Source of the DNA: Platanthera guangdongensis | Lineage: Eukaryota; Streptophyta; Magnoliopsida; Asparagales; Orchidaceae | Assembly (NCBI GenBank): GCA_039583875.1 | Contig: CM077150.1 | Coordinates: 47,072,261-47,136,260 of the forward strand | Length of the DNA: 64,000 nucleotides | Direction: 5' to 3' | Shown here: piece after piece, positions 23,096 to 36,000 of the stretch | Position numbering within the stretch: the stretch's first letter is position 1 | Layout: the number at the start of each line of letters is the position of its first letter | Program-made: the position numbers and the translations under genes | Notes under the pieces: model-generated | What the model saw: only the letters and a program-made list of their open reading frames with translations | What the model was told of the DNA's origin: nothing | Databases searched by the model: none

Positions 23096-25490
23096 ATGGC
23101 ACCTTCTTCCAAGATTGGAATCAGCTATGAGCTCGCCGTCGCAGGGATTGCCGACATATCAGACGATTTCCGCAATCTTCTGATCCTCCTCGACACCGCC
23201 GGCCTAACATTCATCCTACAGCAACTGTGTAAGATACTATTTCCAGAGGTCGAAGAGTTCTTCAAAAACATCAAGGTCAAGAGAAATGGAACAGTCCTTA
23301 AGTCCAAAGTGAAGGGAATCAAGATCAAGCTCTCCAAATCCTCTGTTTCAACTCTTCTTTGACTGCCAGTTGTTGATAAAGAAGATCACCTTGGTCCTGA
23401 GGATACTGACAGGACATGTATGTTTTGTGGTGTCTCTCCAGATGTACTCACTATCAAAAGATCAGAACTAAATCCAGAAGGAAAACTGTTTGTCGACATC
23501 ATTGGGAAGATACTTCTATGCAAGACAAGTTCAATCAGAGATATTTCACTCAGTATGTTTGACATCATGATAGCTATCATTTGCAGGAAGAGATATCAAT
23601 TTGGTATGTTAATTCTAGACAAGATCAGGGACAGCATCAAGGCTCCAAGTTATGCAAGGATTATCTCCATTCTACTACATGAGATCAATCCTGAAGTCTT
23701 CAACTTCTCCAAAGGGACCATTCTACATCACATGAAGAAAGTCTCTATTTCATCCATTCAGAGATGGGACTTAAAGCTGTTGAATCCTGTTCAATCTGCC
23801 AGAGCCCATGAACTTCCTACTGTAGAGGATAGGACCCCATCTCCCTCTCCACCTCATGTTGTCAGCACATCTGGTGTAACTGCTGAGGGGGAGCCTGCTC
23901 CTTCTGTTCCAGAAGTCAGAGTCCCTACTCTACCAGCTGATACTTCTCTCCATCCATCCACTCCTGAAGAAGTTCCAATAGATGCTCAACTCCAAGAAAC
24001 CCTTCTCTCCACTGAAACAACCATCAATGAGATGATTGAAGAGTTAACTTCTGAAGAACCTCTTCCCCCACTTCAAAAAGAACAAACTGTCGAACCATCA
24101 AAGAAACAAACTCCAGTACCTTCTCCCACTCATACTCCTCCCAGATCTCCTGTTCCATCTCCTCAATCCCCTATTCACCACTCTCCTGCTGCTGACAAAG
24201 AACAGGTTGAGACCATTTTGATTCCTGATGACAAAGAAACTTCTCCAGAACCAGTTGAAGCTCCCTTGAAGAACCTAGATTTTCATATCCCCACCTTCAT
24301 CACTAAAGAAGGGGATGCCATGATTCATACCACCAGAGCTGAGAGCTCTCTGGTTATTGAAGAAATTACCCCATGGTTTGCTCCTCCTCCTCCAGTTCCT
24401 TCTACATCTACTGCTACTCCTCCTGCTGCCACTGATCTTATGGGTATGTTTGTACAACTACTTCAAGAATAAAGAAAATATTTTGATGATTCATTCAAAG
24501 CTGTTACTGAGAAAGTAACTGCTCTTGAGAAAGAGATGAGTAGAGGCTTTGCTGAGATTCAGCATAATACAGATCAATTAAGATAGCTATTCCAGATAGG
24601 TGGCAAAGCTCTGGACGCATTATCACTAGTGTTGGTCTTGTCATGGAACAAGGTGTCACTCTTGCCAACAACCAGATTGAGTTAGATAAGAGAGCATAAG
24701 AACATAAAATCAAGATCTGTGAAGAGGTAGGCACATTCAAAGATGATGATATTAATACTCTGACTGTAGAAGTCAGAAAGGGGGAGAGCTTACTAAAAGA
24801 ATATCTAGACAAATCAAATGCCAACAAGCAAACACTCTGGGAAGCTAAGATGAAAGAAATTCATGATGATCTGCTAGGCTAGATTCAAAGTGTGAAGTTT
24901 CATACTTATGATACAGCAGTCTGGATGCATAATCAGATACTCCCTGACTTTCCAGCTGATCCAAATGTCATTCCTCACCATCTGAATCCCTTGGCTCATG
25001 TTCCTCCATCTTCAATCCCACAGCCTTCCTTCTCTCCAAGACCTGAAGGATCAGAAGCCCCCCCCCCCCCCCCTTCAGATTCTAGGAGGCTTATCCAACA
25101 GACATTTTTCTTCATGCTCCTCCTAAGATTCATATTCCAAAGAAGAGAAAGTATGGTGATGGAGCCTCTGCCAGTAGATCTATTCCAGTACCAAACTCAG
25201 AGAAGAGAAAAGCTCCAGAATTTGTAGAGATTTGGTCTCCTACTTCTAAGTCACTTATTCTGGATAATCTCAAGCTTGTCATGGATTTCAATGAAAATAG
25301 GAATGATTATTACAACTCCTAAGAATGAGACTTATATGAGAAGTCTATGACAAAGAGAAGGTTATATGACAGATAATATGGAAGAAACAATCATGTTGCT
25401 CCTCTAAAGCCTCCAAAGTACTATCCCAAGCCTTACAGTTACCAGAGAAGACATCAAGAGAAGAAGGACAAACAACAACATCAAGTTTAA
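23096..25490 (+). pseudogene. SIRE-A 3' ORF (Sirevirus extra ORF), broken
   Basis: It starts MAPSSKIGISYELAVAG. Its N-terminal 200 residues align by eye with the intact SIRE-B ORF: a KSKVKGIKIKLSKSS segment, LNPEGKLFVDIIGKILLCKT, SMFDIMIAII and the RIISILLHEINPEV region. TGA at 23360 replaces a Gln codon. The frame resumes to 24472 through a Pro/Ser/Glu-rich stretch, then is broken by several stops. A recognisable basic C-terminus follows, with PPKYYPKPYSY (about 25410-25440). Sireviruses often carry an ORF here, sometimes called envelope-like, but I see no signal peptide or membrane segment. After 25490 there is only non-coding sequence up to the polypurine tract. Confidence 0.8.
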
Positions 25491-25690
25491 GCATAGAGAA
25501 GTTATGAGAGTGGGGATATGAATTGTGTAGAAATTACTTTTGGACAATCTTAGTTACATAATTCTTAATTTTGATCCTCTGCTCTTTGATTTTAATCTTT
25601 ATGCTTGTTACACTGCTTTCTCTCTTGATTATCTAGTTCTATATTTATCTATATAATTCACCTTAGTGTAGAGGGTTTTGACTTCTACAA

Positions 25691-25702
25691 ATAGGGGGAG
25701 AT
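25691..25702 (+). promoter_or_regulatory. SIRE-A polypurine tract
   Basis: ATAGGGGGAGAT directly precedes the 3' LTR, the expected site of plus-strand priming. Confidence 0.85.
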
Positions 25703-27478
25703 TGTTAGGTATTGTATCCACAATAACCCAGATTTGGTGAAGTCACCCTTGAACTAAGATGAATTAAGTTGTATTTGACGTCTTGTTTGAGTTATGTGTT
25801 GGCAAGACTATATTGCCAAGTGTAGACCAATGTCAGTCTACAATGGTTCACCAAACACAGGACCATACAATGTAATCGCTCATTGTGTGATCTATGGTGT
25901 TGACTCATGTGTAGCCTCTCTATTGGGATACACTTCATCTTTCCAGTACTAGGATTGATTGGAGAAAGAAGTGTTGCTGAGTTTATTGAAGAAGAGAAAA
26001 TTTTGTTGAAGAAAATTTTGCTAAGTCTTTTACTCGAGTAGTAGTTTATACACTCGAGTCGAATACTTGGTAATTACTCGAGTAAACCTATCTGTACTCG
26101 AGTAAGGAAAATGACTCTCGAGTAGTCTGATCATAGCTCTCGAGTAGCCAAGTCCACTACTTGAATAGACCTTTTTTTATTTTCGAGTTAACAGAATTTC
26201 CTCTAAGAATTTATTCTAAGTCTTTTAATCGAGTAGTCATGTTAACCACTCGAGTAGATAAGTTTTTTCTCGAGTTACAGAAGACAGATTTTCGTGTTGT
26301 TTTACCCCACTCAAGTAGTCAAGTTCATGCACTCGAGTAGTCTATCTACCACTCGAGTAATCCAGCTCTAATACTCGAGTGATCAGATTTTTATCTCTCA
26401 GAATTTTTCTAAGTCCCATACTCGAGTAGTAATATTCATATACTCGAGTGGTTTATTTCTAGTACTCGAGTAGTTCAACTCCACATATCGAGTAATCATA
26501 TTAGAACTCGAGTAAGTCTTTATGTACTCGAGTGATTACTCATTCTATTCTAAATTTTGTCAAAGTCTTCTACTCGAGTAGTCTCCTTCTATTCTCTCGA
26601 GTAATCTCATTAATACTCGAGTAGGTAATCTTTTACTCGAGTAAATCAGTCATATTTTTCCAGAAATTTGCTAAGTCCAGAATCGACGGGAATTTCAAAT
26701 GGCTTGACGTGATTGGTCCACGTGTACGTCATTAATACTAATTATGACCGTTAGGGAGATCTTATATAAGGTATTGTCAAAACCGACTAACCCTAATAAG
26801 TTGTCAACGTATTATTCTAAGAAATCTGAATCCTATTCTCTCTTTCTAAAAACGGAAGCCGCTGACCTTCATCGTGCATATCGGCTTGGATTTTTGATTC
26901 AAGAAGATTCAGATCAAAGTGGACTTACAGATCGAGATTGCTTTTTAACTCCTCATCATCTCTAGGATCGTGTGAGTCAAAGGAATTTCAGATCCTGATC
27001 TTGCCGAGTTTCTTCTTCAGCTTATTCCGATAAAGCCGAAAAGATCAAGGAAGAAGACCTAGGCCGATAGATTCCAGATCTGAGAAATTACTGTTTGTAT
27101 TTTCATATATTCTCAATTTAATTCTTGTAGGAGATTTCTCTCCGAGTGTATGAGCTTTTGTCTCCGAGTTGTAGGAAGTTTTTATTTCCGAGTGTAGATC
27201 CATATTGTGGATCAGGATTGTAGGAACTTTGTTCCGATGCGTAAGATTGGTTTTCAATCCGAGATAGTGGAGTAGTTGAGTCTACTGCTTTGCTAGATCG
27301 GTGAGGGAAAGTGGATGTACCCAAGGTTGGGGAACCACTATAAATCTTTTGTCGTCTGTGATTTCTTGGTTGATTATTGTGTGTGTAGATCTCTAAATTT
27401 TTATTCCGCAACAAGATGCACAACTCACCTATTCACCCCCCCCCCTAGGTGATTTAGGTAGACAACTGAACACTTTCA
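25703..27478 (+). repeat. SIRE-A 3' LTR
   Basis: It runs TGTTAGGTATTG...ACACTTTCA, 1776 bp. It matches the 5' LTR with scattered substitutions and a loss of about 20 bp spanning one array unit (near 26450). Its array lies at 26031-26642 and its TATATAA at 26763-26769. A C-run near 27437 is longer than in the 5' LTR. Confidence 0.92.
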
Positions 27479-30400
27479 CTGATCCTAGCTACCTCCTCCT
27501 CTGAATTCTCTGTGATGATCATATCATCAACTTACAGCAGGACCAAGACTTGAAGCTCCCCCTTCTTCTTGATGAACAAGCTTGAATCTGAGTTGGAAGC
27601 AAGATATCCGCAAAATTGGAGGTATTCTGCTATCTTCTCATACCAAGCTCTTGGAGCCTGCTTCAACCCATAGAGAGCATTCTTGAGTTTGCAGATGTTG
27701 TCCGGATGAACTTCAGAGACAAATCCAAGCGGCTGATCCATGAAGATGTCCTTATCTATCTCTCTGTAAAGAAAAATGTTCTTTACGTGAAGCTGCCACA
27801 ACTTCCATCCTTGGCAAGCAGCCAAGACGATCACCACCCGAACCAAAGTCATCTTTGCAACTGGACTGAATGTCTCATCATAGTCCTCTCCATACTGTTG
27901 TGAGAATCCTCGAGCAACAAGGCGAGCCTTGTATCTTTCGATGCTCCCATCAGCCTTCTTCTTCAACTTGTACACACACTTGCAAGTCATTGGAGTAATG
28001 TCATCAACCCTAGGCACAAGGTCACAGGTTTCATTCTTCTTGAGAGCAGAAATCTCCTCCTTCATGACATCTTCCCACTCCTTGACTCTAGTGGCCTCAT
28101 TGATGTTTGCAGGCTCTCGCTCATCCAGAGTACTTGGAAAGAAGCAGGAGACAAAGCTCACTGCATTCTCTTCACAATAACGAGCTGGTGGATTGATAGT
28201 ACTCTTTGATCTCTGAAGGGTCTGCTCCTTACTCACCACCTCTGTTGCTTCTTTAGGCTCAGCTCCATTTCCAGGTAGATTTTGAGCAATGCTCCCCCTG
28301 CTTCCTGAATCAGTGGCCTCTGCCCCAGAGCTAGAAGCAACAAGAGCTGCTGGTGAAACAACAAGCTCCTCTTGAAGAACTTCAGCAACCACCTTCTGCT
28401 CTTCATCAACCTTGCTCTCTGATAGCTCAACTGAGCCTCCTCCATACGACGTCAGTTCATCAAAGACCACATCTCTTGATACAACAAACTTATTCGTCGC
28501 AGGATCCATGCACTTCCATCCCTTCTTCCGCTCGTCATAGCCTACAAAGACAAGCTTCATTTCCTTTGCATCAAGCTTTGTCCTTGAAGCATCCGGGACA
28601 TACACATAGCAAGTTGATCCAAACACTAGAAGGTGTTGCACGCTTGGCTTCTCCTTCAGCAACATCTCGAAGGGAGACTTCATGTTGATCGGACTAAGTG
28701 ACATCTGATTGATGACATAAGAAGTGTAAGACATTCCCTCTGCCCAAAAAGACCTAGGAATGTCTTTTTCATGAAGCCAGCACTTGCAGGTTTCCGTCAG
28801 ATGACGGATCTTCCGCTCCGCTACTCCATTTTGTTGTGGAGTATGAGCACAAGTAAGCTCTCTCTAGATCTCGTGCTTCCTGCAAAAGTTAAAAAATTCA
28901 CAGGATACAAATTCACCACCGTTGTCTGATCTAAACTTCTTGATCCGCAGACCAAGCCGGACCTCCACCAGCTCCTTGAAATCCACAAACAAATGGAAAG
29001 CTTCTGACTTCTTCAAGACAAGCATGTATTTGCTGCCTCCAAGACTAGTAGTAGCAGTTGGTCTCATCAAATCACCATGGATACACTCCAATGGTCTCTT
29101 GCTCCTTGTTTGCGACTTATCAAATGAAAGGCGATGAGCCTTACCGTACTGACACCCTGCGCAAACTTGACCGTCGCCAAAGGATGAAAGCTTAGACAAG
29201 CCTTTCACAAGGCTCCTATTTGCCATACCTTTCAGCTTATCCATCCCTACATGCCCCAGCCTCTCATGCCAAATAGCAGCGCTATCGTTTGCCCTCATCC
29301 GATCAACATAAGAGTTTGTTGCAAGAACAAAGTAGTTCTTTACTCTCCTCCCAACGTGAGCAACATCTGCATTTACCGCTGATACGTTGCGAAGAAACTT
29401 CACTTCTGTTGGCCCAAATAGAACGTGATAACCTGCGTCTACCGCATTGGTCATAGAGAATAGGTTCTTTTTCATGCCCGGTACATGATCCACACTCCTT
29501 AACATGAGTGGCCCCTTATCACCACCCAAGGACACAACCCCCTCCTTCTCTACTGCATAAACAATATTATCAGCAGTAATAATAACATCGTTACCTGAGT
29601 AAGTTTGCAGTGAGGATAACTTTGACTTGTCTCCGATGAGGTGATGACCACACCTGGAGTCCACGATCCAGTCGTCTTCAAAGTCGATGGAGGACAAGGC
29701 ACAGCCACAAGTGCTCGTCATGAAAGCTCTACCCCAGCCAGCTTCCTCAGTATTAGAGCAAGCTTCCTCCTTGCCTGCAACATGCCCAGGCTGCAGCTTG
29801 ACCTTGCAGTCACGCTTGAAGTGACCAGGCTGATGACACCTGTAGAACTTCAAATTCTTCTTCCAATCCTTCTTAAGAGCAGTGCTCCTCTCTGACTGAT
29901 AAGAGGTTGAAGGCTCATTTTCAACAGCGGTCTTCTTCTTCTTCCCTTCTCATCTCTTCTTCTTCTTGCCTGTGAAGAGCGTTTCACTGCCTTCTTCAGA
30001 AATAGAGACTCCAACCATCTATCTAGCCAAACTTTCCTGCGAAGCAAGCAGGTTCTCAAGTTCCAGCAGAGATGGCTGAGTTTCCCACCCTTGAACAAAG
30101 GTTACAAAGGCCACATACTCCTTCCGCAAGTTGCGGATTATGTGTCTTTTCATCTTAGCCTCAGAGATCAGCTCATCAGGATCAAGCGCTGATAACTCAG
30201 CACACAGACACTTTATCTTCAGAAAGAACTTAGAGATGGTCAGGTCACCTTGAGTTGTCCTAGCAAACTCATTCCCCGGGAACTGTAGTCTCGCCACATT
30301 CTTTCTGTTGAACAACTCATCAATGGTTGTCCAAATATCAGCAGCTGACTCACATCCGATGATATGATCAAACAGCTCTGGTGAAACAGCCCTCTTGAGG

Positions 30401-30609
30401 ATAAACTCTGCCTTTGTATTAGTTTTCCTCCAGACCCTCACCTGCTCAGCAGTCCCAAACGTAGCTGTAACTTCCTGTCTGTCGTCACCAGCGACGACCT
30501 CCCATAGCTCCTCGCCCAGAAAATAACTCTTCATGCCCGACTTCCACTTCTTAAAGTTAGTCGGCATTAAGAGCTCAATACCCAGACCTCTTGCGTAACT
30601 TACTTCCAT
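27479..30609 (-). pseudogene. Copia-A gag-pol (gag to RT), broken
   Basis: Read on the minus strand from ATG 30609. Gag has TNFKKWKSGMKSYFLGEELWEVV and LFDHIIGCESAADIW, followed by TAG near 30018. The CCHC knuckle YRCHQPGHFKRDC keeps the spacing but begins with Tyr instead of the first Cys. Protease DDWIVDSRCGHHL has Asp-Ser-Arg where Copia-B has Asp-Ser-Gly. GAG-pre-integrase has WHERLGHVGMDKL. Integrase has CIHGDLM, RSDNGGEF and AERKIRHLTE, with TAG at 28863 between pieces. RT has the first catalytic Asp changed to His (LWQLHVKNIFLY), and its YVDD box begins with TAA (about 27529-27531). Stops relative to Copia-B fit CAG-to-TAG and TGG-to-TGA changes. Confidence 0.9.
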
Positions 30610-30680
30610 TGCAAAAACTTTGGTTAAGCTTCCATAAGCACATAGCACAACACAAGTTGATCACTGCTCAAGCAATTGAA

Positions 30681-30696
30681 CCTCCCTCTGATACCA
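30681..30696 (-). promoter_or_regulatory. Copia-A primer-binding site
   Basis: TGGTATCAGAGGGAGG on the minus strand directly adjoins the LTR end. The same PBS is used by Copia-B. Confidence 0.88.
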
Positions 30697-31244
30697 TGTT
30701 GAATTTTCTCAAGATGATAAGCGGAATAGTCTGACACCAAATTAATATTCTCAGAGCTATCAAGATCACACCTTGATCAAGCGGAACTAGGAAAGCAAGT
30801 TCAAACACCAATTACAAGAAGAATGAACAGGCAGATCATATATTTATTAACTTCTTTACAGGGCGAGGTATACGTGGGGCGACATGATTTCGCCAGTAGA
30901 CAAGGAAAAAACAGAAAGAAACAAATCAATCCGGGCGGACAGAACTGGACACCGCCGAGACCGTCCAGTCCGCCAAAGTCGCCAAGGCCGCCCGAACTGC
31001 TGCTGCTAGAAGACAAATAGAACACGGAGTCCGCCGAGACCGCGAGGTCGCGTGGACACGACGTTATTTGCTGACTGTTCCGAACAGAAGAACAGACTAC
31101 CTAACCGCCCGAGTCCGGCGGACAGATTATTGAACTTGGAAAAGCTGAAACAGAGAAAACTGACATGCCACAGAAGCGACCTGCTGAGACCGCCGATTAT
31201 AACCGCAAACTTCACTGATCCTGACCGAAGTCAAAGCCAAACTC
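30697..31244 (-). repeat. Copia-A 5' LTR, 3' part only
   Basis: It matches the corresponding part of the left LTR from TGTTGAATTTTCTC to CAAAGCCAAACTC, where Copia-B begins. In the left LTR the sequence continues TTGGCTCTGCAG. The remaining part (about 1.08 kb) is predicted to lie beyond the right edge. AACTC (31240-31244) should be the Copia-B target duplication. Confidence 0.85.
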
Positions 31245-32912
31245 TGTTGAATTTTGTGAAGTGGAAGTGGTTGACGGGACAGGCCGGGCGGCCTGGGCGG
31301 ACAGCATTGGCGGACTAGGCGGACTGGGCGGACTGTGATATGCGGCCTGGTGGAAGGTCTAGTGGAAAGTCGGCTGTCGTCTGAGCGGGTTGTTGCATGG
31401 AGTCCGTGGACTGTGCGGCCTAGTATCTGCGGATAGGATGTTGGCTTTGGTTTAGCCAAGGAGCGGACTGAGCGGATAGAGGCTTGCGGACTGGTGCATT
31501 GCTCAGTGGCCGCGTGTGCAAGCTTGTGCTGATAGGCGGTTTGGCTCATGTCTGCTGGAAGCTTGCAGACTGGTGTGTCTGTGGTGTGGGCTGTTGCGGA
31601 CTGTGCTTAGAGCTTGGCTGAGGCCTTGTCGAGCTCTGGTGACACAGCAGGTGCTTTGCTGTGGAGGTCTTTGGCAGACTGGATTATGAAGTCCGGGAGA
31701 TGGCTGCTGCATTGGGCAGGAGTGCGAGGAACTTGCAGACTGCTGGCGGTCTGTGCTAAGGTGTTTGGCGGACGGGAGTTTGAGTTCGCCATGCTCGCAT
31801 TAGCCCTTGATTGTTTTGGACTTGGTCACATTCTGTGTCAAGACCATGGTGTCCGCGGTATCCGTTAAGTCTGCTGTGACCGGGCGGACTGTTGTTATCT
31901 GCCTTTGGTCGTGGACTTGTGGCGGATTGAAGTGTGAGTCTTGCGGACTGCCTCGGGTTGGTGCGGACAGCCATTGAAGGGGGTTGCTGTCCTGCAGTGG
32001 TCGGAAGCTTTGCGGGCTGATGCCTTGTCCGCATAGCTTTGGCGGACTGGAGAGGGTTCGCCAATGTTGCCTTGCTCCTGGCGGTTTTCCTTGGTATCCG
32101 GCTAAGTCCTTGCGGACTCGGCGGACGGTGTTTTGCTATCGCGTGGGATGGGGCGGTGTCTCTATCTCTAGGGCGGTGACCACACTCCTCACCTCGCCTA
32201 TAAATAGGACCCCCCCCCCCTGGCAGGTCTACAGTAACTTGAGTGAACAGTAAGTTGGGTGGGCAAGAAGCTGCGGTCTGAGTTCGTCTGTCCGCGCGGA
32301 TTGTTTCAGTGCTGACGTTTGCTGTGTGCAGGACGCGCGGGTTGCTTCAAGGAGCCAGGAGTTTGGCTGTGACTTCGGTCAAGTACTTGAAAGTGTGCGG
32401 TCTCTGCGGACTCAGCAGGAGGTCGCTCTGCGGCTTGTCAGTTCTGTTTCATCTTTGCCAGCTTCAATAACCTGTCCGCCGGCCTCAGGCGGGTAGGGGG
32501 TGTTCCTCAGTTCAGCTTCAGCAGGAGACGAATAACAGTGTGTTCGCGCGGCCTCGCGGCTTCGGCGGACTCCGTGCTATTCGGCGGATTGCAGCTAAGT
32601 TCGGGCGATCTCAGCGGACTCGGCGACCTCGGCGACCTCGGCGGTCTCGGCGGACTCCGGTGATGTCCGCCCGGCTTGTTTTTTGGTGCTTTCTGTTTAC
32701 AGCTGTTATACTAGCGAAATCATGTCTCGCTATGTATGCCTCGTGTTGTAAAGAAGTGAATGAATAACAGACCTGCTTGTGCTTCCATTGTTTGTTGGGA
32801 TTAACCTTTGTTCCTTGGTTTTTCCGCTGGTTCAGCGTGAGAACTGGGTAGTTCCAAAGATATTAATTTGGCGTTTGGGCTATCTTGTTGACCACATTGA
32901 GAAAATTTAACA
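31245..32912 (+). repeat. Copia-B 5' LTR
   Basis: It runs TGTTGAATTTTGTG...GAAAATTTAACA, 1668 bp. It is densely populated with GCGGACT and GGTCTGCGG-type motifs. A TATAAATAGG box is at about 32199-32208, followed by a C-run. The PBS follows immediately. Confidence 0.9.
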
Positions 32913-32928
32913 TGGTATCAGAGGGAGG
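32913..32928 (+). promoter_or_regulatory. Copia-B primer-binding site
   Basis: TGGTATCAGAGGGAGG directly follows the LTR end. Confidence 0.9.
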
Positions 32929-33035
32929 TTCAGTTGCGTGAGCGGAAGTCAGCCAGTGTTGTTACTCACTGATTGAGTGGTGATCAACCTGTGTTGTTGC
33001 TCGGAGCTTCTGAAAGGTTGCCAACAGGTGTTGCA

Positions 33036-36000
33036 ATGAAAGGGAGTTTTGCAAGAGGTCTGGGTATTGAACTCTTAACGCCGACTAACTTCAAGAAGTG
33101 GAAGTCATGCATGAAGAGTTATCTTCTTGGCGAGGAGCTGTGGGAAGTCGTCGGTGGTGATGACAGGCAGGAAGTCACTGCTGCTTTCGGTACTGCTGAG
33201 CAGGTTAGGCTCTAGAGAAGAATAAATGCTAAGGCGGAGTTCATTCTGAAGAGAGCCGTGTCTCCGGAACTGTTTGATCACATCGTTGGATGTGAGTCGG
33301 CTGCTGATATTTGGACAACCATTGATGAGTTGTTCAATAGGAAGAATGTGGCGCGGCTTCAGTTCCTGGAGAATGAGTTGGCCAGGGCAACTCAGGGAGA
33401 CCTTTCCATCTCCAAGTACTTCTTAAAGATGAAGAGCTTGTGTGCTGAGCTGTCGGCACTGGATCCTGATGAGCCTATCTCTGAGGCGAAGATGAAAAGG
33501 CACATTATCTGAGGATTGTGGCAGGAGTATGTGGCCTTTGTCACATCTATTCAAGGGTGGGCTACTCAGCCGTCTTTACTGGAGCTGGAGAATCTGCTTG
33601 CATCGCAAGAGAGCTTAGCAAGGCAGATGGCTGGAGTGTATCTGAATCAGGAAGGCAGCGAAGCTCTCTTCTCAGGCAAGAAGAAAGGATGGGAAGGGAA
33701 GAAGAAGAAGAAGAAGGTGCAGGCCACTGGTGAGGAGACTTCAACTTCATATCCACCGGAGAGGAGCAATGCTCCTAAGGACTGGAAGAAGAACTTGAAG
33801 TGCTATCGGTGTCATCAGTGAGGGCACTTCAAGCGGGACTGCAAGGTCAAACTGCAGCCTGGGCATGCTGCGGGAAAGGAGGAAGCTTGCTCGAAAAGTG
33901 AAGAAGCAGAATGGGGCGGAGCTTTTATGACGGGCACTTGTGTCCGGGCCTTGTCTGCTGAGGACTTCAACGGCGAGTGGATCGTGGACTCCGGGTGTGG
34001 TCATCACCTCACCGGAGAGAAATCGAAGTTCACCTCCATGCAGGCTTACTCAGGTAATGAAGCTATTATCACTGCTGATAATACTGTTTATGCAGTAGAG
34101 AAAGAGGGGGTCGTGTCTTTGGGTAGTGATCAGGGGCCACTCACGTTAAAGAGTGTGTATCACGTGCCGGGCATGAAGAAAAACCTCTTCTCGGTGACCA
34201 ATGCGGTGGACGCTGGTTATCACGTTCTGTTTGGGCCAACACGCGTGAGGTTCCTTCACAACGTATCAGCGGTGAAGGCTGATGTTGCTCATGTAGGGAG
34301 GAGGGTGAAGAACTTGTTTGTTCTTGCCACCAATTCTTATGTTGATATAATGAGGGCCAATGATAGCGCTGCTATCTGGCATGAGAGGCTGGGGCATGTT
34401 GGCATGGACAAGCTGAAGGCGATGGCGAGTAGAAGTCTGGTGAGGGGGTTGCCGAAGTTGTCCTCCTTTGGTGATGGGCATGTTTGCGCGGGCTGTCAAT
34501 ACGGTAAGGCACAACGCCTTCCGTTTGATAAATCACAAACAAGGGGCAAGAAACCATTGGAGTGTATTCATGGCGACCTGATGGGACCGACGGTTACTGC
34601 CAGCCTTGGTGGAAGCAGATACATGCTTGTCTTGGTTGATGACTACTCAAGGTATACTTGGGTGTACTTCTTAAAGGAGAAGTCGGAAGCCTTCCGGTTG
34701 TTTGTGGAGTTTAAGGAGTTGGTAGAAGGCCGGCTTGGCTTGCGGATCAAGAAGTTTAGAACTGATAACGGGGGTGAGTTTGTCTCCTCCGAGTTTTCTA
34801 ACTTCTGCAGGAAGCACGGGATCCAACGAGAGCTTACTTGTGCTCACACTCCACAACAAAATGGGGTAGCGGAGCGGAAGATCCGTCATCTGACGGAGAC
34901 CTGCAAATGCTGGCTTCATGCGAAAGATGTCCCAAGGTCCTTTTGGGCGGAAGGGATGTCTTGTGCTGCTTATGTTATCAACCGGATGCCACTCAGCCCT
35001 ATCAACATGAAGACTCCTATTGAGCTGTTGCTAAAGGAGAAGCCGAGTGTGGGACACCTTCGGGTGTTCGGTTCAACTTGCTACGTGCATGCCCCGGATG
35101 CTTCACGGACAAAGCTGGATGCGAAGGCAAGGAAGCTTGTCTTTGTTGGCTACGATGAGCGGAAGAAGGGATGGAAATGCATGGACCCTGTGACGAAGAA
35201 GTTCATGGTATCAAGAGACGTTGTCTTTGACGAGCTGACGTCATATGGAGGTGGCTCGGTTGAGCTAACCTGAAGTAGCAAGGTTGATGAAGCACCGTTG
35301 GCGGCTGCTGAAGGCTTGGAAGAGGAGCTTGCTGTTTCACCAGCAGCTCCTGTTGATTCTAACTCCGAGGCTGAGCCTTGTAGCTCAGGAAGTAGGGGGA
35401 GCACTGCTCAATGCTTGCCCCAGGTAGGAGTGGAGCCCGAAGAAGCAACGAAAGAAGTGAGCAAGGAGCCGTTTCTTCGGAGATCGAAGAGGGTGGTTAA
35501 GCCACCGACTCGGTACTGTGATGGGAATGCAGTGAGCTTTGTCTCCTGCTTCTTTGCAGGTCCTCTGGATGAGCGAGAGCCTGCAAACTTCAACGAGGCC
35601 ACTGGGGTGAAGGAGTGGGAAAGTGCCATGAAGGAAGAGATTGATGCTCTGAAGAAGAATGAAACCTGGGAACTTGTGCCCAAGGTTGATGGCATTACTC
35701 CGGTTACTTGCAAGTGGGTGTACAAGTTGAAGAAGAAGGCTGATGGGAGCATTGATCGGTTCAAGGCTCGCCTGGTTGCTAGAGGATTCTCACAGCAGTA
35801 TGGAGAAGACTATGAGGAGACATTCAGTCCAGTTGCGAAGATGACTTCAGTAAGAGTGTTGATCGCCTTGGCTGCTAGCAAGGGATGGAGGTTGTGGCAA
35901 CTCGATGTGAAGAATGCTTTTCTTTACGGAGAGATTGACAAGGACATCTTCATGGATCAGCCGCTTGGTTTTGTCTCTGAAAAGCATCCGGACTATGTCT

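Larger units (their letters stand above)
15171..27478 (+). mobile_element. SIRE-A: Sirevirus (SIRE/Maximus copia) with 3' ORF
   Basis: A 12.3-kb element has LTRs at 15171-16965 and 25703-27478, a PBS, gag with two zinc knuckles, PR-INT-RT-RNase H, a spacer with a palindrome array, a large extra ORF and a polypurine tract. Gag-pol and the 3' ORF all carry stops. It interrupts the Copia-A RT gene. The flanks TTGAG (left) and CTGAT (right) align to the same five bases of the uninterrupted Copia-B site, so they look like a decayed TSD. Confidence 0.92.
6441..31244 (-). mobile_element. Copia-A: Ty1/copia element hosting all later insertions
   Basis: This minus-strand copia element has a complete 3' LTR at 6441-8067. 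Its internal region is split by a gypsy element (8188-14376) and SIRE-A (15171-27478), followed by its PBS and the first part of its 5' LTR (30697-31244). That LTR is cut by Copia-B, so the remaining LTR must lie beyond the right edge. The internal pieces join collinearly when compared with the related Copia-B at 31245-37712, including exactly across both insertion sites. Its gag, PR, INT, RT and RNase H are all present but broken by stops. Copia-A is the oldest layer of the stack. Confidence 0.85.
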
